Positions 34,345 to 45,640 of a stretch of DNA of 64,000 nucleotides are shown piece by piece. Made by a program: the position numbers and the translations under genes. Below the pieces are notes generated by a model that saw only the letters and a program-made list of their open reading frames with translations, was not told where the DNA came from and ran no database searches. The DNA is taken from NCBI GenBank assembly GCA_026874595.1, contig CM049311.1, positions 53,571,676-53,635,675 on the forward strand, given 5' to 3'. This stretch comes from Sipunculus nudus (Eukaryota > Annelida > Sipuncula > Golfingiida > Sipunculidae). Each line of letters starts with the position of its first letter. Positions within the stretch are counted from its first letter, which is position 1.

Positions 34345-37300
34345 TCATTTATACTTGATTTTGAACTTGTACAGTGACCACATAATAAAAGATATACTCT
34401 CTTCAATACAGTTCAAGAAATGATTTTCCGATGAATATCCTACCACAAATATCTTCCAACTCAATTTACATTTAAAACAGGTTTCAAATTTTCTCCAAAT
34501 GCATTTGTTTAAACAACACGTATAGAGCATATGTTCAACATCCTCTTTGACGTTACACAACTCACAATTTTCAGATATACTCCTTTTCCACTTGAACAAT
34601 GATGAATTTGTAACCAATAAATCTTGTAATAATTTATAATTGAAGTCTGCTAATCTAGCGATCGGTTCTCGCTGTACTTTGCGTATGTATATATCTCTGA
34701 AACAAAAAGTATCCTTATCTAATCCAAATGATTTAATCCATTTACTTTTCGATAAAGGTTGAACAATTTGCTTCTTAACAAAGAATTTGTATATTGCTTT
34801 TGTATTAATTTGCATCAGATCTATACACACTTTGTCTATAGTATATTTATGAGTCAGCCTTGCATGACAATACTGAGCATTTTCACATTCAAATATTTCA
34901 TTATATCTCTTAAAGACATTCCTTATAATATAGTATTCCCTGATCCAATCTGTTGTTTTTCGTAATTTATGTAAAATATTTCGTTCATTAATCAATATTC
35001 CGTTTTCATCATATAAATCTTTTACATGTATTATCCCTGCATCTAACCAGTTTTTAAAATATAAGCATTTGCCATGGAACATAAAGTTCTTGTTTAACCA
35101 TATTTGTTGTTTTAGGAATTGGTTACTGCTCATATAGCGAATATCAGATTTCGTTTGAAATTGGCTAAAATTACATAACATTTCTCTGTAGAATACTGGC
35201 AATTCGTTCAGTTCTGGTACATGGCCAATTTCATAATTACCACGAAGCAGTAATTGTATGTTTTTGCACACCTGATTAACATAGAACTTCCCTATTGGGT
35301 TTATTCGACCGGTTTTACTAAATAATTTTTGCACCCATGCTGCTTTTAACGCTTTTTCATACAATTCTAAATCAACCATGCGTAGACCACCATCTTCGTA
35401 ATCTGCAATTAACGTGTTTCTCCGGATACGTTCTGTTGATTTCCATATAAACCCAAAGAACATCCTTTTTATTCTGGTTATAATATTTTTAGGTACAGTC
35501 ATAACTGAGAGTGACATTGTTAAAGTAGATAATCCAAATGATTTTAATAAAATAATTTTTCCTTTCATAGATAAATTTCGTTGTTTCCAAGAACAAAACT
35601 TATTTTCTATAGATTCAATTTTTTTAATCCCAGTGATAGTTTGTACTGGATTTTAAATCATGAGAAATATGAATTCCAAGATATTCAATCGGTTTATCAG
35701 AAAAATTTATTTCAAAATTTTCTGTAATATGGTCACATTTTTTTTAGCTGTCCCAGTAAGATACCTTCTGTTTTCCTCAGATTCAGTTGAAGTCCGGATA
35801 CTTCACCAAATTTATTTACTTGCTTTAACGCATGTTTCAAGGAAATGTGGTTATTTAATAACAACGCCGTGTCATCCGCATACTGAAGTATGGGGGAGCA
35901 TTTATCTTTTTTAGGTAGGGTAATGCTTGAAATATTTGGATCTTGCTTAATATTGCAAGATAGAATTTCCGTGGCTATAATAAATAGTAAAGCAGAAATC
36001 GGGCATCCTTGCCGGATTCCTTTTCCCATCGTTAGTGTTTTAGTAAGCCACCCATTGTTTTTAACAGTATAAATAGGGCTATTGTAAAGTATTTCCACCC
36101 ATTTAATAAAAGAATTGCCAAAATTAAACTAACGTAGACATTTTAGTAGGAAATCAATATTTAAACTATCAAAAGCTTTAGAAATATCGAGACAACAAAT
36201 CAGTCCTTTTTTATTATATTTCTCGCAAAAATCGATATAATCTAATACATATCTTACATTTGTTCCAATGTATCGTCCTTTTATATAGGCGGTTTGTTCT
36301 TTTGAAACTATTTTTTGTATAATATTTTGGAGTTTCTTCGCTAGTACAAAAGCTAATATTTTATAATCAGAGTTTGTAATGCTGATTGGGCGATAATTAA
36401 CCAAATCTGAACGGCTTCCTTTTTTAAAAACAAGCGTTATCACCGCCTGTCTCATAGTTTACCCCATTTTACCACAGCTATACACTTCGTTTATCATACC
36501 TAAATAGTAATCTTTCAGATACGGCCAGAATAGTTTATAAAATTCTTGATTCAGGCCATCTAGGCCGGGACTCCTATTTTCCTTCAGATTTTTAATAATA
36601 TTTTGACATTCCTAGTCTGTAATTATACCTTCCAACGATTCTTTTTCAGGTTCTGATAATAATCGGTTTATCTTTACTTCATTCATAAAATTATGCGTTT
36701 TTCTTTTGTCAATATTATCGTCAGAGTATAACTTTTCATATAACGTACATATTCCACTCAAAATTTCATCATCAGTTTTTAGTTTTCCTCCATTTAATTC
36801 AAGTTCATAAATTGCATTTGACATTTGTTTTTGTGTTTCCAGTCTGAGAAAGTAAGAAGAATTTTTCTCTCCTTCGTCCCACCATTTTACACGAGACCTG
36901 ATTTTTGCACCTGCAACCCTTGATTCATATATTTCATCAATCTCTTTTTGCAAGTTTTCAATTTTTATCTTATTTTTTAGATTTTCGTTTGTTTTTTTAG
37001 GATCATGATCCGATTTTCTAATTGTTTTTATTTACTTCTGTCTTCTTTACACATATCTATTGAAAACTCTATAGAATATTGCTTAATTTTTCTTTTCAAT
37101 TCTTCCCAAAAGTTTATTTTTGAGGAACTCTGTAAATATTGTTCCTTTTCTCCCCTTAAAATTTTTGTCATACCTTCAATATAAATAGGATTTCTTAGCA
37201 AGTTGGCATTTAATTTCCAGTAGTTGGGTCCTCTTTTATATGGATAAATACAACATTTCGTTATAACGGCTTTGTGATCTGATAAACTTGATGTCCTACG

Positions 37301-37967
37301 ATCAGATACTAAATATGTATGAACACATTCTACTATTTCAAATCTACCATTCATAAAAATATAATCTAATCTGCTTTTATATTGAGTACCCCTCTCATAT
37401 GAGAAATCTATTGCTAATTTACCATGTTTCAACTGAAAGACATCTTGTAGATCTAGCTTTCTGGTAAAATTAAGAAATTCAATATGACTTTTATCTTTCT
37501 TTGCTCCATCAGTAGTTTTGTCACATTGACGTAAGTGACAATTAAAATCGCCAGCAATTATTAGATTTTTTTCGTTTACTGTGTGTTGTAATATCCATTT
37601 AAGAGCGTGCCTATAAAAATTGCATTTGCTATTTTCATCGTTTGGTGCATATAGTGATACTAAAGACAATTTCTCATTTTTAAAATTCTAAATTTACCAT
37701 AATAAGCCTACCATCGTTGTCACAAACAGAATTAATTATACTATATTCAAAATTCCTACCCAAAGCTATAGCTACACCTCTGCTATGTTGACTTTCACTA
37801 CAAGAGTGAAATATTTGTCCTTACCAACTAGAATTAAATATATTTTTTTTGGATTTGGTACAAAATGTCTCTGGTAAAAATGTTATATCTATATTATTAT
37901 CTTTCATCCACAGATACAGTTTTTTTCTTTTCATATAATCAATCAGTCCTCGTATGTTAAACGACAT
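34345..37967 (-). pseudogene. LINE-2 ORF2: broken endonuclease and reverse transcriptase
   Basis: The start ATG at 37967 reads MSFNIRGLIDYMKRKKLYLW, typical of an APE endonuclease opening. A stop follows near 37827 and a frameshift near 37690. The rest of the endonuclease is open at 37028-37669 (VSLYAPND, LIIAGDFNCH, SRLDYIFMN, LSDHKAVI). A thumb or linker follows at 36612-36953 (RVKWWDEGEKNSSYFLRLE). The RT runs through in-frame stops at about 36612, 36458 and 36129: NRSPGLDGLNQEF, NYRPISITNSDYKIL, CLDISKAFDSLN, GIRQGCPISALLF and QYADDTALLL. After another frameshift the Tx1/L1 C-terminal domain is open at 34345-35568 (GKIILLKSFGLSTL, RNTLIADYEDGGLRMVDLE), with a CELCNVKEDVEHMLYTC zinc motif. 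At least three stops and three frameshifts make it nonfunctional. Confidence 0.9.
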
Positions 37968-39257
37968 ACATCTTATAAAAGGCCCCATTCTCATCTTTTT
38001 CTGGGTGTTTTTTTTTTTTTTTGTGGAAGAAGGCTTGAATGTTGGGCGATTTATCTCTACTCGACCGTGGAGGTTGTTTTCTTTTACTTACAGTCTCAGG
38101 CTCCTCTGTACGCAAATCATCTCGTAGCGCCATAAGGATTGATCCGTAGACATTTTTCCCTGGCCATCGGTTTGGTTTGCTGATTGCGGTCACTTCATAA
38201 TTCAGTCCTGTTCCCCAGTAAAGGTCGTTCACCTTTGGGGTATGAGAATTCTTGTTTCACTTTCTTGTAGTGCATCACGAAATTCTTCACTCTGGTTTAA
38301 CTTGGCAGTCAGGATTTCTTTCATAACCCTGTCTTTCTGGCCTTCCCAGTCCGAATCGGACTTAACCTGAGCGGACAAGCTCTTTATATCAGAAGGTTTT
38401 GTTGCCTCTTTTATTTTTGTTGAAATATCCAGTCTACCGGATCTAATCGCCCTTGTGTATTGAAAGGCCTGCTCAACAGACCCAAACTCTAACCCAAAGA
38501 CCGGGAAGTCCTCCGAATGAAACACAGATAGCGGGGTTTTTGCATTATAGACAGATGAGACCCTGTCGTGATTATCCTCAAAGGCTTCACACTCTGTTGC
38601 CCCTTCAGTATGTGATTCAGATTTACATACTGCACAGACTTGAGGTTTTTCACAATTTGATGCCCAGTGACCTGGTTGTCTGCAGTTTCTACACAGAGGT
38701 TGAACTCCGAAGCCAGGCTGGTGTTTATGAAAAATTCTACATTTGAAGCTGCCGCACAGTGTCTTTCTCGGGAGTGGTTTATCCTTAATGGAGTTTTCAA
38801 AAACATATACAAATCTGTCCCCAGTTTTGATTGATGTGATTTTACCATCATTGTCTCTTTTATTTCCATATTTTATATCTCCACTCAGATCTGCACCAAG
38901 TTCCCCCAACATGTCTCTGATCTCGTTATTGCTATAGGACAATGGGATGTCTTTTACTGTAACTTTAATTGTGTTTCTTGATTGGTCTGTATTCCCCACA
39001 GCAAATGGATTTTTGTCATACACATTCACAGACTGAGATCCAACGGTTATGCCTTCAGACAGTAATTTTGTTCTAGATTCAATAGTCTTTAAATAGATTC
39101 TCCACAGCGAACCAATGTTTTGACACCCTTCAATGCACTCAAATGTCACACAATCCGCAACGACCTGTGACATTCTAAACAGAGTCAGATCCTTTCTTTG
39201 TGAGTACACAATATCCCTTTCAATAATGAACACGGGCAGGACAGGTGTAGATTCCAT
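37957..39257 (-). pseudogene. LINE-2 ORF1: RRM-like, CCHC zinc knuckles and a C-terminal NADAR domain
   Basis: The first 342 codons (39257-38229) hold an RRM-like N-terminal part (about 8-90), a second RNA-binding-like part (about 95-180), and two zinc knuckles: C189-x2-C192-x4-H197-x4-C202, and C208-x2-C211-x4-H216-x6-C223. From residue 240 a NADAR (YbiA/DUF1768) domain begins: TPLSVFHSEDFPVFGLEF, SVEQAFQ (Glu262), W304EGQKDRVMKEIL, and AKLNQSEEFRDAL. It is cut by a stop at 38229-38231 and continues one frame back from 38232 with VNDLYWGTG, WPGKNVYGSILMALRDDL and then a Lys-rich tail ending 37957. NADAR proteins cleave N-glycosidic bonds of ADP-ribose-linked substrates, and some remove ADP-ribose from guanine. 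The match runs through the whole fold, including the Trp-Gly and GKN..G..LM..R ends. The one-base shift is most likely decay. The element's ORF1 normally coats its RNA; the enzyme domain is an addition. Confidence 0.85.
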
Positions 39258-39479
39258 GATTGGCGCTGAGAATTAATTGTCTTTCCAAAAATATGACAAT
39301 TCTCTATAGTTTTAATTCAAAAGATGCGAACATTTGCACTCCTGTAAAGATGCGTACTTTACACCCTTGTGACAATTTCTATTCTAAAACGTCAATAAAA
39401 TCCTGCCGAAAACTTGCCAAATCAATGCAGCTACATGAAGACCCCTTCTCGCCATGAGCGCATCACGTGACCTACATTC

Positions 39480-40520
39480 TACCATATATTAATAATGACA
39501 AACACTTACTCGAGTATTTCATGTACAAAGTGTAAGCGTTACTCGTATCCCGGATAAAGCATATACTGATAGTGACTATCAAATACTGGAGTATTTCATG
39601 CCCTAAGGGTTAGAGTAACCCGTACCCCGGATATGGCATATATTTTTATTGACAAACACTTACTGGAGTATTTCATGTCCGAAAGGTTTCAAACACTTAC
39701 TGGATTATTTCATGCTCGAAGTGTAAGGGTTACCCGTATCCCGGATATAGCATATATTAATAGTGACAAACACTTACTGGAGTATTTCATGTCCGAAGTG
39801 TCAGGGTAACACGTATCCCGGATTTAGCAAATATTAATAGTGACAAACACTGGAGTAATTCATGCCCGAAGGTTTAGGGTAACCCGTATCCAGGTTATAC
39901 CATAAATTATTTATGACAAAGACTTACTGAAGTATTTCATGCCGAAAGGTTAGGGTAACCCGTATACCGGATATAGCACATATTAATAGTGACAAACACT
40001 TACTGGAGTATTTCATGTCCGAAGAGTCAGGGTAACCCGTATCCAGGATATACCATATATTATTATTGACAAACACTGGAGTATTTCATGTCCGAAGTAT
40101 TAGGTTAACCCGTATCCCGGATATAACACATATTAATAGTGACAAACACTTACTGGAGTATTTCATGTCCGAAGGGTTAGGGTAACCCGTATCCGGATAT
40201 TGCATATATTAATACTGACAAACACTTACTGGAGTATTTCATGCTCGAAGGAGCATATATCACTAGTGAGAAACACTGACTGGAGTATTTCATGCCCTAA
40301 GGGTTAGGGTAACCCGTATCCTGGATATATCATATATTAATAGGGACATACACTTACTGAAGTATTTCATGTCTGAAGGCTTAGGGTAACCCGTTTCACG
40401 GATATAGTAAGAAGGACATCTTGTAAAATGTCACCAATTTCACGCGCTCACTTTAGTATTCAATGCCCGAAGGGTTGGGGTTACACATATCACGGATATA
40501 GTAGGAGACCTGTGAAACGC
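39480..40520. repeat. ~77-bp satellite array, block 3, with degraded right edge
   Basis: It resumes directly after LINE-2, starting with the second copy of the TACCATATATTAAT duplication and a TGTACAAAGTGTAAGCG monomer that matches the one at about 32800. About 13 monomers follow. The last ones (from about 40400) are chimeric, with TGTAAAATGTCACC inserted, and they fade into the hairpin array. Confidence 0.9.
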
Positions 40521-40542
40521 AATTACTGGAGATAGGCAAGAA

Positions 40543-43500
40543 ACTGCCCGTAGCGGCAGTCTTGACACTTTTTATGGTAACAAATACCTGCTATTTGCGC
40601 GGGCAATTCATCGGAACCCTCTGGCAGCGCACTCCCATATCTACTCCCCCTGGCGGCAGACATGATACTTTTTATGGTAGCAAATAGCTGCTATTTGCGC
40701 ATGCGATTCACTGGGACCCCTCTGGCAGCCCGCTCTGATATCCACTCCCCCTGGCGGCAGTCTGGACACTTTTTATGGTAGCAAATTGCTGCTATTTGCC
40801 CTTGCGACTCATGGGGGCCTCTCTGTCAAGGCCGCTCTCATATCCACTCCCTCTGGCGGCAGTCTTGGCACCTTTAAAGGTAGCAAATAGCTGCTATTTG
40901 CGCGTGCGATTTATGGGGCCCCCTCGGCCTCTGGCACCCCGCTCTGATATCCACTCCCCCTGGCGGCGGTCTTGACACTTGTTATGGTAGCAATAGCTGC
41001 TATTTGAGCTTGCGACTCATGGGGGCCTCTCTGTCAGGCCGCTCTCATATCCACTCCCTCTGGGGGCAGTCTTGGCACCTTTAAAGGTAGCAAATAGCTG
41101 CTATTTGCGCGTGCGATTCATGGGGCCCCCTCGGCCTCTGGCACCCCGCTCTGATATCCACTCCCCCTGGCGGCAGTCTTTACACTTGTTATGGTAGCAA
41201 TAGCTGCTATTTGAGCTTGCGACTCATGGGGGCCTCTCTGTCAGGCCGCTCTCATAACCACTCCCCCTGGCGGCAGTCTTGGCACCTTTTAAGGTACCAA
41301 ATAGCTGCTATTTGCGCGTGCGATTCATGGGGGCCTCCTATGGCAGCCCGCTCTGTGTCCACTCCCCCTGGCGACAGTCTTGACACTTTTTATGGTAGCA
41401 AATAACTGCTTTTTGCGCTTGCGACTCACGGGGGCCTCTCTGTCATGCCGCTCTCATATCCACTCCTCCTGGCGGCAGTCTTAACACCTGTTAAGGTAGC
41501 AAATAGCTGCTAATTGCGCGTGCGATTCATGGGGTCCCTCTGGCAGCGCACTCCCATATCTATTCCCCCTGCCGGCAGTCATGATACTTTTTTATGGTAG
41601 CAAATAGCTGCTATTTGCGTGTGCGATTAACTGGGACCCCTCTGGCAGCCCGCTCTAAAATATCCACTCCCCCTGGCGGCAGTCTTGACACTTTTTATGG
41701 TAGCAAATACCTGCTATTTGCGCTTGGGACTCATGGGGGCCTCTCTGCCAGGCCGCTCTCATAACCACTCCCCCTGGCGGCAGTCTTGGCACCTTTTAAG
41801 GTAGTAATAGCTGCTATTTGCGCGTGCGATTCATGGGGCCCCCTCTGGCAGCCCGCTCTGAGTCCACTCCCCCTGGCGGCAGTCTTGACACTTTTAATGG
41901 TAGCAAACAGCTGCTATTTGCGCTTGCGACTCATGGGGGCCTTTCTGTCAGGCCGCTCTCATATCCACTGCCGCCAGCCGCTCTCTGTCCACTCCCCCTT
42001 GCGAGAGTCTTAGCTCCTTTTAAGGTAGCAAATAGCTGCTATTTGCGCGTGCGATTCATGGGGGCCCCTCTGGCAGCCGGCTCTGATATCCACTCCCCCT
42101 GGCGGTAGTCTTGACAATTTTTATGGTAACAAATAGCTGTTAATAGCGCTTGCGACTCATGGGGGCCTCTCTGCCAGGCCGTTCTGATATCCACTCCCCC
42201 TGGCGGCAGTCGTGACACTTTTTATGGTAGCAAATAGCTGCTATTTGCGCTTGCGACTCGTGGGGACCCGTCTGCCAGGCCGCTGAGATCTCCTGTCCCC
42301 CTGGCGGCAGTCTTGATTATTTTATGGTAGCATATAGCTGCTATTTGCGCTTGCGACTCATGGGGACCCCTCCGCAGGTTGCTGAGCTATCCACTCCCCC
42401 TGGCGGTAGTCTTGACAGCTTTTATGGTACCAATAGCTGCTATTTGCGCGTGCGATTCATAGGGCCTCTGTGGCAGTCCTGTCTCTAGTCAACTCTGACC
42501 TCTGGCCCCTCTGTCTGTCCACTCTCATGTCCACTCACCCTGGCGGCAGTCATAACGCTCAATGCGAGGTTACTATAAATTTTACCCGCTCCTAATTTTT
42601 TAGGGTAGCAAATAGCTGCTATTTGCGCGTGCGACTTATTGGGGCCCCTCTGTCTGTCCACTCTCATATCCACTCCCCCTGGCGGTAGTCTTGACACCTT
42701 TTATGGTAGCAAATAGCTGCTATTTGCGCGTGCGATTCATGGGCCCCTGTGACAGGCCCCTCAGATCTCCACTCCCCCTGGTGGCAGTCTTTACACCTTT
42801 TCTGGTAGCAAATAGCTGCTTTTTGCGCTTGCGACTCATGGGGACCCCTCCGCAGGTTGCTGAGCTATCCACTCCCCCTGGCGGTGGTCTTGACAGCTTT
42901 TATGGCAGCAAATAGCTGCTATTTGCGCGTGCGATTCATATAAAGTCTTGACAACTTTTATGGTAGCAAATAGCTGCTATTTGCGCGTGCAATTCATGGG
43001 GCCCCTGTGGCAGGCCTCCGAGATCTCCATTTCACTGGTGGCAGTCTTAACACCTTTTCGCGTAGCAAATAGCTGCTATTTGCGCTTTCGACACATGGGG
43101 ACCCCTCCGCAGGTTGCTGACCTATCCACTCCCCCTGGCGGTAGTATTAACAGCTTTTATGGTACCAATAGCTGCTATTTACGCGTGCGATTCAAAGGGC
43201 CCCTGTGGCAGTCCTGTCTCTAGTCCACTCCCCCTGGCGGCAATCTTAACTGTTAATGCGATGCTACCAAAAATTTTACCCCCTCCTAAATTTTTTAGGG
43301 TAGCAAATAGCTGCTATTTGCGCGTGCGATTCATGGGGCCCCTCTGTCTGCCCGCACTCATGTCCACTCCCCCTGGCGGCAGTCATAACGCTCAATATGA
43401 GGCTACTATAAATTTTACCCCCTCCTAATTTTTTAGGGTAGCAAATAGCTGCTATTTGCGCGTGCGACTTATTGGGGCCCCTCTGTCTGTCCACTCTCAT

Positions 43501-43640
43501 GTCCACTCCCCCTGGCGGCAGTCTTAACACTCAATGCGATGCTACTGTATTTATAACCCCATCCCAATTTCTTTTTTAGGGTAGCAAATAGCAGCTATTT
43601 GCGCGTGCCATTCATGGGGCCCCTGTGGCTGGCCGCTGAC
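40543..43640. repeat. ~103-bp tandem array with a 19-bp hairpin in each unit
   Basis: About 30 units, each containing CACTCCCCCTGGCGGCAGTC, then a GGTAGCAAATAGCTGCTATTTGC block, then GCGTGCGATTCATGGGGCC. Its core GCAAATAGCTGCTATTTGC is a near-perfect palindrome: 9-bp arms around one T. Spacing of the CTCCCCCTGG block is about 99-106 bp. A longer variant unit with AAATTTTACCCCCTCCTAA inserted recurs near 42575, 43272, 43412 and (diverged) 43550. The array is GC-rich compared with its surroundings. Open frames on both strands are repeat-driven and repeat with the array. Confidence 0.92.
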
Positions 43641-43794
43641 ATGCCACTCCCCCTGCCGGCAAGCTTAACATTAATGCCAAAGTTTCCAACCCCCGCCCCC
43701 CCGCCGGCACTTATGAGAAACTGCCTGCGAAAAATCGAAAAGTTCCATAAGCTTAACTACAGGCCGCTACCTGTGACAAATTGCTGCCTAAAGC

Positions 43795-44140
43795 TACCGC
43801 ACTGAGTGAACTCTTGACCTGCACCTGGCTAGACTGAGTGAACTTTTGACCTGTACCTGGCTGCACTGAGTGAACTCTTGACCTGTTGCATAATCTGACA
43901 CAGTTGGCAGTCTGCCAAAGCTATAAATAGATTCAGCCTGAACTTTGGTGCCAAATATGATGCAGTGAGCAGTCTGCCAAAGCTATAAATAGAATGCAGC
44001 TATTGCACTGAGTGAACTCTTGACCTATACCTGACTGCACTTCTTCCAATCCTGGCAGTGTGCCAAAACTATTTATAGAGCTGACATCATCTTGGCTAAT
44101 GGCCAACATCAAGGCACTGGCAATCTGCCAATGGTGAACC
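43795..44140. repeat. Short direct repeats with TATAAATA motifs
   Basis: CTGAGTGAACTCTTGACCTG-like units recur four times (about 43802, 43834, 43867 and 44008). CAGTCTGCCAAAGCTATAAA recurs twice (about 43909 and 43970), with a diverged copy near 44059. TTGGCAGTCTGCCAA (about 43904) is a palindrome with 7-bp arms. No gene follows, so the TATA-like boxes are probably coincidental. Confidence 0.6.
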
Positions 44141-44589
44141 AAGTGCTGCCATATGTACACAAAAGTCGTCCCTACTTGAAATAACTTTGAAATTTATCTT
44201 CCCAGTACAAAATGCTTTTCAGCTGACTTTTTATAAAAAAATAAATCAGGAATATATGTAAAGTTATTATGGATGCATACTGAATGCAAAATTAAAATAC
44301 AGATATATCTCATTGATGGCAAATTCTTGAATTAAGTTGAGTAGGGACACCAATAATTTATAATCCACGTACAGTTGTCTTTATATAGCCACAGAGAGCT
44401 GAATATCCATGATTGCATGGTATGATGAATAACTAAAATCATAAATCTAAATTTTTTAAAAGCTTTTAGAAAAACTTTCTTGTCAATATTAACCAAAGAT
44501 AACCTGAAATCTGAATGTCTAGTGGCATGATGTAATAGATGCAGATAAACTGGTGCAAGGGTAGATGTAACAGCATAACACAGCTAACA

Positions 44590-45640
44590 TATATGGTAAA
44601 ATGACTCAATTCAATCTCCATAATTCAGCCAAAAATCATTCATGTGGAACCATGAATGACAATTATTATACGAATTATTGTAGGAATTATTCTTGTAAAA
44701 TATTTAACAAAATGGCTTCAGTGGCATCAGTCGAAAAACGTTTCCCAGGTTTATAACTCATATAGGAAGATACAGCAAACTGGCTAAGTTCAGCTTCCTG
44801 TAACTCGGCCAAAAAGCACTGAACCAAAACCTTTTGAACAAACTTGAATTATCAACATCTGAGGATAATTAATTTGTAAGGTTCAATCATTTGGCCCAGT
44901 GGTTTTTGAGAAGAAGATCTTTGTAGCCACTGAGCTAAAATGGGCTGTTATGGCATATGACTCATTTCAGCTTCCCATAACTTAGCCAAAAGTCACTGAA
45001 AAGAGACCATTTGAATAAACTTCAGAAAGCACTACCCAAGGATTGTTTCTGTGTGATATTAAACATTTTGGCCATATGGTTTCAGAGAAGAAGTTTTCTG
45101 TAGCCCTCAGTGTGATACAGGCACTGATGACCCCGTACAACAAAGGCCGATGCAGGTGGCGCCACCAATACCTCAATTTCAGATATGACCTATGGGACCC
45201 ATATTGGCATAAAATTTGGTGATGATAGCTCCAGCCGTTTCTGAGATTTAAATTTTAATATGCTTTTTTGCACAGTTAACAAAGTTTAGCCTCCTGTAAC
45301 TCGGCCAAAAATCTCCGAACTGGAACCATTCGAACAAACTTGAGAAAGATTGTTCCAGGGATCATTTCTGTGAAATATTGGACAATTTGGCTGGACAGTT
45401 TCGGAGAAGAAGATTTTTAAAGTTTTTTTTAGCTTTTTCCCTATAAAATCTGAGAAAATGCAGTTAGAAAAAAAATAAACAAAATCCGATATAATTTTTT
45501 GGAGGACTGAATATTTGCAAAAAATTTGTTGGTGCTAGCTCCTGCCGTTTTTGAGATAGCTATGGTTAACGTACAGACGACGCACGACGCACGACACACG
45601 ACGGACGACGCCGCACCATCGCATAAGCTCACAGGTTTAC
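44590..45640. repeat. Third modular repeat with ACG-rich tail
   Basis: Modules start at about 44603, 44788, 44967 and 45288 with TTCAGCTTCCTGTAACTCGG-like text, followed by AACCATTNGAACAAACTTGA and TTTGAGAAGAAGAT-like blocks. One module carries the full 12-bp palindrome GGTGGCGCCACC near 45156. The right end is an ACG-rich run (about 45575-45615) and CATCGCATAAGCTCAC. No coding capacity is apparent. Confidence 0.65.

Larger units (their letters stand above)
34077..39479 (-). mobile_element. LINE-2: full-length but decayed L1/Tx1-type retrotransposon
   Basis: It is 5.4 kb long and bounded by a 14-bp target duplication. The poly-A tail (as a T-run at 34077-34081 and beyond) is at the left, so the element is on the minus strand. 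The order is a 5' UTR of about 220 bp, ORF1 (39257-37957) and ORF2 (37967-34345), then a 3' UTR of about 270 bp. ORF1 and ORF2 overlap by 11 nt. ORF2 carries several stops and frameshifts and ORF1 one frameshift, so this copy is dead. The C-terminal half of ORF2 matches the L1/Tx1 group. Confidence 0.92.

Noticed and set aside
38226-38236. Programmed -1 frameshift in LINE-2 ORF1
   Set aside because: No X XXY YYZ heptamer is in register, and the copy is otherwise decayed; kept only as something to compare between copies.
25649-40520. Interstitial telomere or chromosome end
   Set aside because: TTAGGG occurs once per 77-bp monomer as part of a hairpin, not as tandem hexamers.
40775-43530. Many open frames in the hairpin array
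   Set aside because: GC-rich repeat units lack stops by composition; frames are open on both strands and repeat with the array.
43900-44000. TATAAATA boxes as promoters
   Set aside because: They occur inside a short direct repeat, with no gene or exon downstream on either strand.
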